Below are positions 15,403-25,009 of a stretch of 64,000 nt of DNA, one piece after another; the stretch's first letter is position 1; each line of letters begins with the position of its first letter. This DNA comes from a virus. Below the pieces are notes generated by a model. The model was not told the DNA's origin and did no database searches. It saw nothing but the letters and a program-made list of their open reading frames with translations. Location of the stretch: the IMG/VR virus record IMGVR_UViG_3300027736_000024, positions 62,001 to 126,000 of that record; one strand, given 5' to 3'. Both the position numbers and the translations under genes were made by a program.

Positions 15403-16767
15403 ATGAAAGAAGCATATCAAGATTTAGAAGGTTATAAAAATAGTTTAGTTACCGAGAAACAAATTTTAGAATTAGTAGATAAATTTATAAAGCAAAAGCA
15501 TAGTAGAAAATCTTGGGAAGCTGGTAAAGATTGGGTACAATATGCTGGCCCTTATTTTTCCTCAGATGAGTATGTAGCTGCTGTTAAAAGTTTATTAACT
15601 GAGTGGTTAGTATTAGGAGCAGAAGCAAATAAATTTGAAACTAAATTTCCTAAAAAGTTTGGTAAAACTTTTGGTCTATTAGCAAATTCTGGATCTAGTG
15701 CTAATTTACTTATGATGTTAGCATTAACATCTAAAAGAGGGCATAATCTTCCTAAAGGAACAAAAGTAATTACTCCTATTGCAGGATTTCCAACAACAAT
15801 TAATCCTATATTGCAAGTAGGATTTACTCCGGTATTTGTAGATATAGAACTTAAAACTCTTAATCTAGATTTAGATCAAGTAGAAAAAGTTTGTATTGAT
15901 AATCCTGATGCTAAGATTATTACCTTTGCTCATGTACTTGGAAATCCTCCTAATATGAATAGATTAATGGAGATAGTTGAAAAGTATAAATTAATATTAT
16001 TAGAAGATTGTTGCGATGCCTTAGGATCTACGTATGAAGGGAAACCTTTAGGATCTTACGGAGAATTAGCAAGTTGCTCATTTTATCCAGCGCATCATAT
16101 GACTATGGCAGAAGGAGGATTTGTTGCTTGTAAAGATGAAAATACAGAAAAGATTATTAGAAGTTTTAGAGAGTGGGGTCGTGGTTGTTATTGCATTGGT
16201 AAACAAAACTTATTAGAAAAAGGATCATGCGGTTGTAGATTCAATACATGGCTACCATCACTACCTAATGATTTGTTCGACCATAAATATGTCTATGAAG
16301 AGATTGGCTATAATTTGAAACCCATTGAGCTTCAGGCAGCAATTGGATTAGTACAAATGGAAAAACTTGATGAGATTGGTAGACTTCGTAAAGAAAATTA
16401 TAAAAATCTATTTAGTGCATTTAAAAAGTACGAACAATACTTTCATTTACATGAAGCACAACCAGGAGCAGATGTAGATTGGTTCGCATTTCCTGTAACA
16501 CTTAAAGATGATGCACCTTTTAAGAGATCTGATATTTGTCAATTTTTTGAAGCAAATAAAATACAAACAAGACCATATTTTGCAGGAAATATTATGCTAC
16601 AACCAGCGTATGAAGGTTTAATGGATCCAGTAGAAGTTGTTACTAAATTTCCAATTGCAAGGAAAGTAACCACAGATACATTTTTTCTAGGAACATCACC
16701 AGTAATTAATAAACAAAAAACAGATTATATAGAATCAATTTTAGACAATTATATAAATACACTATGA
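15403..16767 (+). CDS. rfbH: RfbH/AscC-type NDP-4-keto-6-deoxyhexose 3-dehydrase
   Basis: Aspartate-aminotransferase-fold enzyme of the DegT/StrS group. In SFYPAHHMTMAEGG the PLP-binding Lys is replaced by His231, the mark of PMP-dependent C-3 dehydrases, which remove a hydroxyl instead of transaminating. Cys204, Cys262 and Cys264 have the C-x57-C-x-C spacing of the E1 [2Fe-2S] site, with Cys276 and Cys278 nearby. Known E1 enzymes make 3,6-dideoxyhexoses and need a ferredoxin-type reductase (E3), not seen here. 454 residues (typical 437). The substrate may be the GDP-4-keto-6-deoxymannose made by the next gene (as ColD uses) or a CDP sugar. Confidence 0.9.
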   Translation: MKEAYQDLEGYKNSLVTEKQILELVDKFIKQKHSRKSWEAGKDWVQYAGPYFSSDEYVAAVKSLLTEWLVLGAEANKFETKFPKKFGKTFGLLANSGSSANLLMMLALTSKRGHNLPKGTKVITPIAGFPTTINPILQVGFTPVFVDIELKTLNLDLDQVEKVCIDNPDAKIITFAHVLGNPPNMNRLMEIVEKYKLILLEDCCDALGSTYEGKPLGSYGELASCSFYPAHHMTMAEGGFVACKDENTEKIIRSFREWGRGCYCIGKQNLLEKGSCGCRFNTWLPSLPNDLFDHKYVYEEIGYNLKPIELQAAIGLVQMEKLDEIGRLRKENYKNLFSAFKKYEQYFHLHEAQPGADVDWFAFPVTLKDDAPFKRSDICQFFEANKIQTRPYFAGNIMLQPAYEGLMDPVEVVTKFPIARKVTTDTFFLGTSPVINKQKTDYIESILDNYINTL

Positions 16768-17741
16768 GTAAAAAAAGAGCATTAATAACAGGAATCAATG
16801 GAATGGATGGTTCACATCTAGCAGACTTTTTATTAGCAAGAGGAGACTATGAAGTATTTGGTCTTGAAAGAAGGAAAGCAACGTACTATTCACCAAATAT
16901 TTCACATTTAGCCGGTAAAATCACGCTCTTAAAAGGAGATCTTTCTGATCAAAATTCTTTATTAAGAGCAATAAAAGAATGTGAACCTCATGAAGTTTAT
17001 AATTTAGGAGCTCAATCATTTGTTGGAGAAAGCTGGGCAATGCCAGAACAAACATCTGATATTACTGGTTTAGGTGCATTAAGAGTACTTGAGGCAATTC
17101 GAGAGAATGGTAATAAAGAGATTAAATTTTATCAAGCATCATCTTCTGAGATGTTAGGTAAAAAAGGTGGAGTTGCAAATGAAGAAACTACATTTTATCC
17201 GTGCTCTCCTTATGGAGTATCTAAACTATATGCTCATTGGATTACTAAAAATTATAGGGAGTCTCATGGCATGTTTGCCGTAAGTGGTATATTATTTAAT
17301 CACGAATCAGAAAGAAGAGGACATGAATTTGTTACTCGTAAAATTTCTGATGGTGTAGCTAAAATTCATTTAGGTTTAGCAGACTATATTTCATTAGGTA
17401 ATTTAGATGCTTCTAGAGATTGGGGATATGCGCCTGATTATGTAGAAGGGATGTGGATGATGATGCAACAAGAAAAATCAGATGACTATGTTTTAGCAAC
17501 AGGAGAAACACATTCAATTAGAGATTTTTTAGATAATGCATTTAATTATGTAGGTATACAAGACTGGTCTAAATATATTAAAACAGATCCTAAATTCCTT
17601 AGACCAGTAGAAGTAAGTTATCTTTTAGGAGACGCAAGTAAAGCTAAAAATGTTTTAGGTTGGAAACCAAAAACACCTTTTAAAGATCTAGTAAATATTA
17701 TGGTAAAAAACGATATTAAATTATTAACTCAAAATAAATAA
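16764..17741 (+). CDS. gmd: GDP-mannose 4,6-dehydratase
   Basis: Extended short-chain dehydrogenase that turns GDP-mannose into GDP-4-keto-6-deoxymannose. NAD(P) fold GINGMDGSHL, catalytic Ser/Glu in SSSEMLG, YGVSK (Tyr-x3-Lys), and the Gmd-type NHESERRG and SRDWGYAPDY loops are present. 325 residues fit the family (about 340-370). It overlaps the RfbH-type gene by 4 bases, so the two probably act in series. Confidence 0.93.
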   Translation: MSKKRALITGINGMDGSHLADFLLARGDYEVFGLERRKATYYSPNISHLAGKITLLKGDLSDQNSLLRAIKECEPHEVYNLGAQSFVGESWAMPEQTSDITGLGALRVLEAIRENGNKEIKFYQASSSEMLGKKGGVANEETTFYPCSPYGVSKLYAHWITKNYRESHGMFAVSGILFNHESERRGHEFVTRKISDGVAKIHLGLADYISLGNLDASRDWGYAPDYVEGMWMMMQQEKSDDYVLATGETHSIRDFLDNAFNYVGIQDWSKYIKTDPKFLRPVEVSYLLGDASKAKNVLGWKPKTPFKDLVNIMVKNDIKLLTQNK

Positions 17742-17747
17742 ATCAAA

Positions 17748-18971
17748 ATGAAAGTTGTAACATTAGGAGATCACTATGTATCCGATTTTATTAAATCAGA
17801 ATCTGATTATCAAGGAAGAAAAAAGTATAGTTTAGATTTAGTATTAAATGAAGAAATAGGTGCGCCGCATCTTACTGAAATACCACCTTCAGAAACAATG
17901 TGGGGACAATATTGGTATCGTTCTGGAATTAATGCTACAATGACTAAAGAACTTGGAAACATTGTTGAAGAAATTAAATCAAGAATTAAATATAAAGAAG
18001 GTGATGTTTGGTTAGATATTGCATGCAATGATGGAACTTTACTTAAACAAGTACCTAATGAGTTTATCAAATTAGGTATAGATCCAGCAGACGATACATT
18101 TGTTGCAGAATCATCTAAAGTAGCTAACTCTATTATACAAGATTACTTTAGTTACGACGCGTATAAAAAAACAGGATGTGGAGATAAAAAAGCAAAAGTA
18201 ATAACTACAATTGCTATGTTCTACGATTTATTAGATCCTAATCCATTTATTAAAGATGTTATTAAAGTATTAGACGATAACGGAATATGGGTATTGCAAT
18301 TGTCTTATACTCCCTTAATGATTAAACAATTAGCGTTTGATAATATTTGTCACGAGCACGCTTACTATCATTCAATGGAATCATTTAAAAAATTATTTCA
18401 ACAACATGATCTAAAAATTGTAGATTGTAGTTTGAATGATGTAAATGGTGGTAGTTTTAGAGTTTATGTCCAAAAGAATATAGCAGATGTAACTTCATTT
18501 GGAACTAGTCCATTAAGAGACGTTTGTAATTTTAGAGTTCAATCACTACTTGATTACGAGAATGCTCATTTTAATATGAACGACATTAAGGTTTGGGAAA
18601 AATTCCAATCTGATATTGAAGAATTAAGAGAAAAAACTGTTGCCTTTATTAAGGAAGAAAAAGCCAAAGGTAAAGTTATTTGCGGATATGGTGCTTCAAC
18701 CAAAGGAAATACTCTATTACAATGGTTTGGTTTAGATCATACTTTGATTGATGCTATTGCTGAACGTTCTCCTTATAAATTCGGTTTAAAAACAATTGGA
18801 ACTAACATTCCTATTATCTCAGAAGAAGAAATGAGAAAATTAAATCCTGATTATATGTTAGTATTACCTTGGCATTTCATAGCTGAATTTATTCAAAGAG
18901 AAGACGAATATCTAAGTAATGGAGGAAAGTTTATTGTACCATGTCCTAAATTTGAAATAATAGGAAAATAA
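17748..18971 (+). CDS. Sugar C-methyltransferase (TylC3/NovU type)
   Basis: SAM-dependent methyltransferase that adds a methyl to a sugar ring carbon, usually C3 or C5 of a 4-keto-6-deoxy sugar. SAM site WLDIACNDGTLL; catalytic-region CHEHAYYHS and NGGSFRVYV are typical, and the C-terminal Rossmann half has GYGASTKGNT and ends with PCPKFEII. The N-terminal zinc-binding Cys cluster of family members is missing (407 residues). Directly after gmd, it would produce a branched, C-methylated deoxysugar. Confidence 0.9.
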   Translation: MKVVTLGDHYVSDFIKSESDYQGRKKYSLDLVLNEEIGAPHLTEIPPSETMWGQYWYRSGINATMTKELGNIVEEIKSRIKYKEGDVWLDIACNDGTLLKQVPNEFIKLGIDPADDTFVAESSKVANSIIQDYFSYDAYKKTGCGDKKAKVITTIAMFYDLLDPNPFIKDVIKVLDDNGIWVLQLSYTPLMIKQLAFDNICHEHAYYHSMESFKKLFQQHDLKIVDCSLNDVNGGSFRVYVQKNIADVTSFGTSPLRDVCNFRVQSLLDYENAHFNMNDIKVWEKFQSDIEELREKTVAFIKEEKAKGKVICGYGASTKGNTLLQWFGLDHTLIDAIAERSPYKFGLKTIGTNIPIISEEEMRKLNPDYMLVLPWHFIAEFIQREDEYLSNGGKFIVPCPKFEIIGK

Positions 18972-20500
18972 TGAAGATATATTTTATTAATAGCAAGAAA
19001 AAAAATTGCGGAGTATATCAGTATGGTCTTAGAATATGGGACTCTGTAAAAGATTCTAATTTAGATATTGAATATTTTGAAATAGAAAATATTGAAGAAT
19101 TTAATAAATTAGATTTCAATGGAGTAGATATTATATTTTTTAATTGGATAGAAGGTGGATCTACAGGACCATTTGGATGGTACAATTATGTTGTAGCATT
19201 AGAATTAAAAGCTAAATATAATATAACTACAGTAACAGTAATGCACACTCCTGATTTTAGTAGTACTGTTTTTGACTATTATATAGATCAAAATACTGTT
19301 AATAGTGGTTTTATTAGGCCTCTATATAATTATGATATTTCAAAACCTAAACTTAAAAATGATATTGTTAATATAGGATCTTTTGGATTTGCAGGAGATC
19401 ACAAAGGTTTTGATGATATAGTGGCAATGGTTAATGAACAATACGATCAAGCACAAATTAATTTACATATAACTAATGCACATTACGGTGACGCAGAAGG
19501 TATACATCAACATAGAATAATAGATAAAATACAGGCTATAGAAAGAAAACCTGAAATTAAATTAAATATTACTAGTGAATTTCTTACTAATGAACAAATA
19601 TTAGATTTTGTTTATAAAAATGATATCATCATACTAGGATATAAAGGAACTAGAGATATATCAGGAGTTCCAGACTATGCCATATCTGCAAATACACCAA
19701 TTGGAGTTACTAGCGTAGGAAGTTTTAATCATGTATATAAAGAAGATATAGATATCTCTTTGCATACAATACCAGAAATATTAGAGTATAATCTAAAAAA
19801 CAATTATCCAGAGGTTTTAAGAAAAGAATGGTCTAGAGAAAATATGATTTCTTGTTTTGAAAATCTTATGAAACTAATATATGAAAATATGGAATTAAAA
19901 TCTTATTCTCAAGTTTGTCAAGATCAATTTGCTCTAAAATTAATTGGCAAGAATGGATATTTTTTAGATCTAGGAGCTGGATGGGATCCTTCATTAGTAA
20001 ATAGTAATACTTTACTATTAGAAGAAAATGGTTGGAATGGAGTGTGTATAGAAGGAAATCCACAGTCTGCTGAAAGACGTAGAGAAGCTGCTATAAGAGC
20101 AGAAGTACTTTGCGTATATGTTCCTCAAACAACAATATCAGAAATATTAAAATCTGTAAATGCACCTAAAGTTATAGATTATGTTTCTTTAGATATAGAA
20201 CCTATGACAATAATAGGATTAGAAAATTTTCCTTTTGATGAATATGAATTTAAAGTATTAACTTTTGAACACGATTTTTATGTTCATGGACCTAAACAAA
20301 AAGATGATGCTCATGAAATATTAACTAAACAAGGATACATTAGATTATGTAATAATGTAAATATTCCTGAAGAGGGTGGATTAGGTTTATATTTTGAGGA
20401 TTGGTATATTAATCCAAAATATTTTTCTAAAGAATTCATTGAGCAAAATACATTCAGTGAAATTTTAGGTCCTAGTGTTATAAAAAAATTAAAAAAATGA
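18971..20500 (+). CDS. Fusion: GT4-like glycosyltransferase + FkbM methyltransferase
   Basis: 509 residues. The first ~310 look like a GT-B glycosyltransferase (GVYQYGLRIWDSV, later NIGSFGFAGDHKGFDD). From ~320 a FkbM-type methyltransferase follows: SQVCQDQFAL, FLDLGAGWDPS (SAM loop), GVCIEGNP and DYVSLDIE. FkbM enzymes O-methylate sugars. The fusion suggests that the transferred sugar is methylated by the same polypeptide. It overlaps both neighbours by one to four bases. Confidence 0.82.
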   Translation: MKIYFINSKKKNCGVYQYGLRIWDSVKDSNLDIEYFEIENIEEFNKLDFNGVDIIFFNWIEGGSTGPFGWYNYVVALELKAKYNITTVTVMHTPDFSSTVFDYYIDQNTVNSGFIRPLYNYDISKPKLKNDIVNIGSFGFAGDHKGFDDIVAMVNEQYDQAQINLHITNAHYGDAEGIHQHRIIDKIQAIERKPEIKLNITSEFLTNEQILDFVYKNDIIILGYKGTRDISGVPDYAISANTPIGVTSVGSFNHVYKEDIDISLHTIPEILEYNLKNNYPEVLRKEWSRENMISCFENLMKLIYENMELKSYSQVCQDQFALKLIGKNGYFLDLGAGWDPSLVNSNTLLLEENGWNGVCIEGNPQSAERRREAAIRAEVLCVYVPQTTISEILKSVNAPKVIDYVSLDIEPMTIIGLENFPFDEYEFKVLTFEHDFYVHGPKQKDDAHEILTKQGYIRLCNNVNIPEEGGLGLYFEDWYINPKYFSKEFIEQNTFSEILGPSVIKKLKK

Positions 20501-21156
20501 TACATTCAAATTCAGAAGCAGATACTCCTAATTTAGCATTTGATGCATTATACGAAAATTTTTTAAAAAAAATAGATGAAAATATTTCTTCACATGAATT
20601 AGTAGTTGTTGATGTTGGTGCTGGACCTCCTTTTGATTATTCAAATATGAAAATTTTTAGAGAAATGGGAGCTAAAGTAGTTTGTATAGATCCTATGCCT
20701 AGTCATATAAAAATGTTTGAAAGTGTAGGACTCCCTATTTTACAATATGCAGTAATAGAAGACGATTCATTATCAGAAGTTTTATTTAGAGAATTTCCTA
20801 ACTCAGGACATCGTGGATTAGCTGGATCTACAATAGCTTCTGTATCAGATTCACTTAAAGGATGCGAGCCACATTTAGGAGATCCGGTTCATTACATGGT
20901 CCCAGCTAAATCTTTAACCTCTATACTAAAACAACATCACCCAGAAATTACTGACATAGACGTATTAGATATAGATACTGAAGGAAATGAAATTGGGATA
21001 TTAAAAGGATTGGATTTAAATTATTATAAACCAAAAGTATTAATAATTGAAAACATATATGTAGAAACTAGTGGTTATGATGATTATTATAAATCAATAG
21101 GATACACTAAATATGCTAGATGTACACATAATGATATTGTTATAAGAAATATATAA
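20497..21156 (+). CDS. FkbM family methyltransferase
   Basis: 219 residues; class I SAM fold with VDVGAGPPFDYS near residue 35, VVCIDPMP, and the FkbM-typical IDVLDIDTEGNEIGILKG. It probably O-methylates a sugar. It directly follows the fused FkbM domain but is not a close copy of it; the N-terminus differs. Confidence 0.88.
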   Translation: MIHSNSEADTPNLAFDALYENFLKKIDENISSHELVVVDVGAGPPFDYSNMKIFREMGAKVVCIDPMPSHIKMFESVGLPILQYAVIEDDSLSEVLFREFPNSGHRGLAGSTIASVSDSLKGCEPHLGDPVHYMVPAKSLTSILKQHHPEITDIDVLDIDTEGNEIGILKGLDLNYYKPKVLIIENIYVETSGYDDYYKSIGYTKYARCTHNDIVIRNI

Positions 21157-21157
21157 T

Positions 21158-21409
21158 ATGGAAACTATAGGTAACTTAATTGATAAATTGACAATTGCTA
21201 ATATTCGTATTTGGATGGCAGAAGATATTAAAAGAGATAAGAATGCCACTGATAAACAAATAGCTGATGCTACTAAAATTACTAATACAGCAAATTCGTA
21301 TAGGACAGATCTAATACAGGAAATAGATGAGACTATAAATGAAATGATTAGCACAGGAAAATTACAAAAATTATATAAACAAGGATCAAGTAAGATGTAT
21401 GGTAAATAA
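21158..21409 (+). CDS. Short helical protein, resembles DUF4254 N-terminus
   Basis: 83 residues, all helical. The start ETIGNLIDKLTIANIRIWMAE resembles the beginning of DUF4254 proteins found in polysaccharide clusters, but the protein is less than half the usual length. One base after the FkbM gene, overlapping the next by 11. Function unknown. Confidence 0.65.
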   Translation: METIGNLIDKLTIANIRIWMAEDIKRDKNATDKQIADATKITNTANSYRTDLIQEIDETINEMISTGKLQKLYKQGSSKMYGK

Positions 21410-22199
21410 TTTTTTAATGGGAGGTAAGTTAGGGGATTTTTTACATGCAATGTTTGCAGTAAAGCATATCTGTAAAGAACAGAATATAAAAGCTAACATC
21501 TATATGTATGATATAGGTTGGGAATTTGGTATAAATAACACCTACTCAGAACTTAAAACTATAATGTTAAATCAAGATTATGTAAATTCATTTAATATAT
21601 TAGAAAATTACGAATTAGATCAAGAACAAACATCAGAAAAAAATAGTCCTATAAAAATATTTAATCCTGTTTTATTATCTGAGGGATATATTGATTTAGG
21701 GTCATATATAAGGTCTCCTTGGTTATATAAAACTTGCTGGTCAGAATTATATAGTAAAACATTTAATTTTTCTATTGGTAAAGATTACTCTTGGATAAAA
21801 TATAATACTATAGATGAAAAATTTATAGGAAAAGTATTAATTCATAGGAGAAATAATCCTATTAGAATGAATAATAATTTTCCATATTTAGAAATATTAG
21901 AAAGATATAAAGACAATATTTTATTTATATCTTCAAGTGATAAAGACTATGAAGTATTTCCATATAAAGAAAATATACCGTTTTTAAAAGTTAATACACT
22001 AGATCAATGGTTTACTGCAATTAATTCATGTTCTTTAATAATATCCAATTTATCTTCCCCAGCAGTTATGGCACATGCAATAGATAAATTAAGAATAATA
22101 GAACTTCCAAATGTTATAGATATAATTCATACTGTTGGAGAAGAGAAATATTCTAAAAATATACACTGGTATTTAGATAATGATCATCATAATTTATAA
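21399..22199 (+). CDS. GT9-like glycosyltransferase (heptosyltransferase fold)
   Basis: 266 residues. The start FLMGGKLGDFLHAMFAV and a C-terminal half with NLSSPAVMAHAI match the pattern of ADP-heptose-type GT-B enzymes, in which a GD(xx)H start and a late SxxxHxA segment bind the donor. Divergent and shorter than bacterial GT9 (about 330), so family assignment is moderate. The ATG at 21399 lies inside the upstream gene. Confidence 0.65.
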   Translation: MVNNFLMGGKLGDFLHAMFAVKHICKEQNIKANIYMYDIGWEFGINNTYSELKTIMLNQDYVNSFNILENYELDQEQTSEKNSPIKIFNPVLLSEGYIDLGSYIRSPWLYKTCWSELYSKTFNFSIGKDYSWIKYNTIDEKFIGKVLIHRRNNPIRMNNNFPYLEILERYKDNILFISSSDKDYEVFPYKENIPFLKVNTLDQWFTAINSCSLIISNLSSPAVMAHAIDKLRIIELPNVIDIIHTVGEEKYSKNIHWYLDNDHHNL

Positions 22200-22201
22200 A
22201 A

Positions 22202-23044
22202 ATGAAAAAATTTTTAATTAGTACGCATGGATTTAATATGGGAATTGGGGGTTTAAAAGTACTGCATAAACTATGCCATCTCTTAAATGAAAAAGGATAC
22301 GATGCTTATTTAATACCATTAAATTTTAATGAACCTTTTGGCATTTATGAAAATTATAATGTTAAAATGGTTACCCAAGAAGTATTAGACAATTTAGAAA
22401 ATGTAGTTGTCATATATCCTGAGAGTTGGTATGGAAATTATTTAAATGCACCAAATGTTGTTAGGTGGATGATAGGACCTCCTAGCGAAGTCCATATAAA
22501 TACCTGGTCAGATAAAGATTTATGGTTTTGGTATATTCCATATTATATTACAGAAAAATATAATAAAAATAAAAATAATGTATTGTATATAGGAGAACAA
22601 CATAGAGATATATTTTATGATCAAAAATTATATAGATCAGGATCTTGTTGGTCTTTACGTAAAGCACAAAATATAGTAAAGCCAGAAGATTATATACATC
22701 CACAAGATAGTACTTTTATACCGTATAATGCAGCAGGTGATTTAATAGGTCTATCAGATTTATTTAACTCAAAAGATACTTTTTATTGTTATGACAATTA
22801 TACTTATATTAGCATACAGAGTTTAATGTGTAATACAGATACTGTTATAATCCCCTCTAAAAAGACTAAACAAGAATTTCAAAATGGATATGAACTAAAT
22901 AAATATTTAGCTTATGGTATAGATGATTTACCAAGAGCTAAAAGTATTAGAAATGAATTCTTTGATCATTTAAATAGGATAGAAGAAAATACAGAAAAAC
23001 AATTAGATAAGTTTATAGAAATATGTTATGACTACTTTAAATGA
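22202..23044 (+). CDS. Probable glycosyltransferase (GT-B-like)
   Basis: 280 residues. The start FLISTHGFNMGIGGLKVLHKL is the usual N-terminal loop of GT4-like enzymes, and SKKTKQEFQNGYEL near residue 220 may be the donor region, although no E-x7-E motif is clear. The cluster position supports a glycosyltransferase. It overlaps the next gene by 17 bases. Confidence 0.65.
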   Translation: MKKFLISTHGFNMGIGGLKVLHKLCHLLNEKGYDAYLIPLNFNEPFGIYENYNVKMVTQEVLDNLENVVVIYPESWYGNYLNAPNVVRWMIGPPSEVHINTWSDKDLWFWYIPYYITEKYNKNKNNVLYIGEQHRDIFYDQKLYRSGSCWSLRKAQNIVKPEDYIHPQDSTFIPYNAAGDLIGLSDLFNSKDTFYCYDNYTYISIQSLMCNTDTVIIPSKKTKQEFQNGYELNKYLAYGIDDLPRAKSIRNEFFDHLNRIEENTEKQLDKFIEICYDYFK

Positions 23045-24047
23045 TTTTAGTTTTTTAATAGTTACATTAGCAAAAGATGTAGAGAGGCTTCATCTAGCGT
23101 ATGAATCAATAAGATCCGCATATCCAGATAATGAGATCGTTATTGTTTATGATAATATAAATGATATACAACTTAATAAAGAAGATAAAAATCTTATAGA
23201 AATATATACTGATAAGAGAGTCTATGTTAGTGGTGGTTATAATCTAGCGCTTAAACATAGTACTAAAAAATGTTTTGTATTATTCCACGATGATACTTTT
23301 TTAGCTAAAGGGTTTTTAGAAAATATAATACCGTATATATCAGAAAAAACTTTTTGTAATTTTAGTACAGTAGAACCTCCAATATACAATGATCCTAATA
23401 CATTTCAAAAACCAATAAAAGATTTTGGGAGGGATCCAAAGACATTTGATCTCTATAAATTTAATGAGTTTTGTGAAGAGCATATAAAAAAATTACCTGC
23501 CCAAACTGCAGAGTCTCCATTTGGAGGTTTCTTTATGGCCGGATATAAAAGTTCTATGGAAAGTGTTGGAGGTTTTGATGAGTATTTTCAACCTTATTTT
23601 TATGAGGATTCTGATTTAATGATAAGACTTCATGAAGCAGGATATAATTTTATCCACGTATTTGGAAGTCTGGTATATCACATGGGTAGTTTAACTTCTA
23701 GAGCCGGCCAAGAAGGTATAGATGCATCAATAATAACTAGAAATTTATTTATAAAAAAATGGAAAACTCCTTTTGAGTATATTAAACATTATACACTATC
23801 AAATGGAATACCATATAAAAAAATACCTGTACAAATTATATGTGAAAATTGTAAACCTGAATTATCAGAATATATAAGTTTAATAAGTGAATCAGGAAGT
23901 GATATTAAAATATTCTTTGATCAAAATAAATTAACTCAACAAGATTTTGAATATTTGCAAGCACTTCCGTATATATTACAATCTATAGAAGAACCAGGTG
24001 ATTATGAAATTGGATGTTTAAAAGTAAAATATAAAGTAAATGAATAA
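23028..24047 (+). CDS. Family 2 glycosyltransferase with extra C-terminal module
   Basis: 339 residues. GT-A core: FSFLIVTLAKD start, VLFHDDTFLAKGF with the Asp pair near residue 85, and GGFFMAGYKSSMESVGGFDEYFQPYFYEDSDL acceptor/catalytic region. After ~250 a beta-rich module ends with EEPGDYEIGCLKVKYK, which resembles the C-terminus of the GT2 at 31282. The shared module suggests a common binding partner or substrate. Confidence 0.87.
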   Translation: MTTLNDFSFLIVTLAKDVERLHLAYESIRSAYPDNEIVIVYDNINDIQLNKEDKNLIEIYTDKRVYVSGGYNLALKHSTKKCFVLFHDDTFLAKGFLENIIPYISEKTFCNFSTVEPPIYNDPNTFQKPIKDFGRDPKTFDLYKFNEFCEEHIKKLPAQTAESPFGGFFMAGYKSSMESVGGFDEYFQPYFYEDSDLMIRLHEAGYNFIHVFGSLVYHMGSLTSRAGQEGIDASIITRNLFIKKWKTPFEYIKHYTLSNGIPYKKIPVQIICENCKPELSEYISLISESGSDIKIFFDQNKLTQQDFEYLQALPYILQSIEEPGDYEIGCLKVKYKVNE

Positions 24048-25008
24048 AATAGTAGTATCTAATTTAATGAGGGCAAAAAATAAACAATCTTTTTTTGCAC
24101 TACATCAACTACAGTCTAAAATAAGAAGCGTCTATCCAGATGTGCAAATAGATTTTCACATTCTGTGGGATAATGAAAACGAATTAAATCTTAAAGATGA
24201 AGAATATTGGAGTAATTTAATTGATAATAAAATAGAAAATTTATATTCCTATAATAAAACTTTCTTTGATAACTATGTAGAAGAATATTATGGTTTAGAC
24301 TATAAAGATAAATTTAAATTATGGAAACCAATATATTTCATATTAATGGCCCACTATTTAAGAAGAGTTAAGTTAGAGCATTACTATTTAATATATGATG
24401 ATGATGTTTTAATTAATGATGATTTTAAACATATAACAGATTTATTAATAGAAAGAATACCTTTCGGTATAACAGAACCTGTAAATCCCGGATGTGATAA
24501 GGTATTATTTAAAAAATTACTAGATTTATATGGAATAGATTTTCAAAACATATACCTTACTAGAAATCCAAAAGCTTTGGGATTTAATGCAGGATTTCAG
24601 GGTATGGATTTAAGTATATATGATAATTTTTTATCTACTGATAGATTTGAATTATTACTAAATATATTTGAATATCAATCAATATATGATGAAAATGGAA
24701 ATGAGATATGGGATAATAGAAGATTTTTTATAGATACCCAACAACAATCTTTTATGGGATTAATGAATACAGCAATATCTAAAAAAGATATTCATATATT
24801 AGATCCTGAAAAATATTTTGTTGTACCTAATTTTGGGCCACATCCAAAATACGGGCAATTAGATCCTGATGACGAACCAGATGGCGGTTGGAGATGGGGA
24901 TTAGATTCTAAAATAACACACTTTATAGGACACACAAGAGGTAAAGGAAAGCCAAAACAATTTTTAGATAGGGTAGATCAATATTTAATAGAGAATAAAT
25001 TTATGTAG
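24040..25008 (+). CDS. GT-A glycosyltransferase, GT8-like
   Basis: 322 residues. YYLIYDDDVLIND has the metal-binding DxD at about residue 125; GFNAGFQGMD and a C-terminal HFIGHTRGKGKPKQF are consistent with the acceptor and second metal-binding (HxxGxxKxW-like) regions of GT8-type enzymes. The donor sugar is unknown. Overlaps the previous gene by 8 bases. Confidence 0.72.
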   Translation: MNKIVVSNLMRAKNKQSFFALHQLQSKIRSVYPDVQIDFHILWDNENELNLKDEEYWSNLIDNKIENLYSYNKTFFDNYVEEYYGLDYKDKFKLWKPIYFILMAHYLRRVKLEHYYLIYDDDVLINDDFKHITDLLIERIPFGITEPVNPGCDKVLFKKLLDLYGIDFQNIYLTRNPKALGFNAGFQGMDLSIYDNFLSTDRFELLLNIFEYQSIYDENGNEIWDNRRFFIDTQQQSFMGLMNTAISKKDIHILDPEKYFVVPNFGPHPKYGQLDPDDEPDGGWRWGLDSKITHFIGHTRGKGKPKQFLDRVDQYLIENKFM

Positions 25009-25009
25009 T

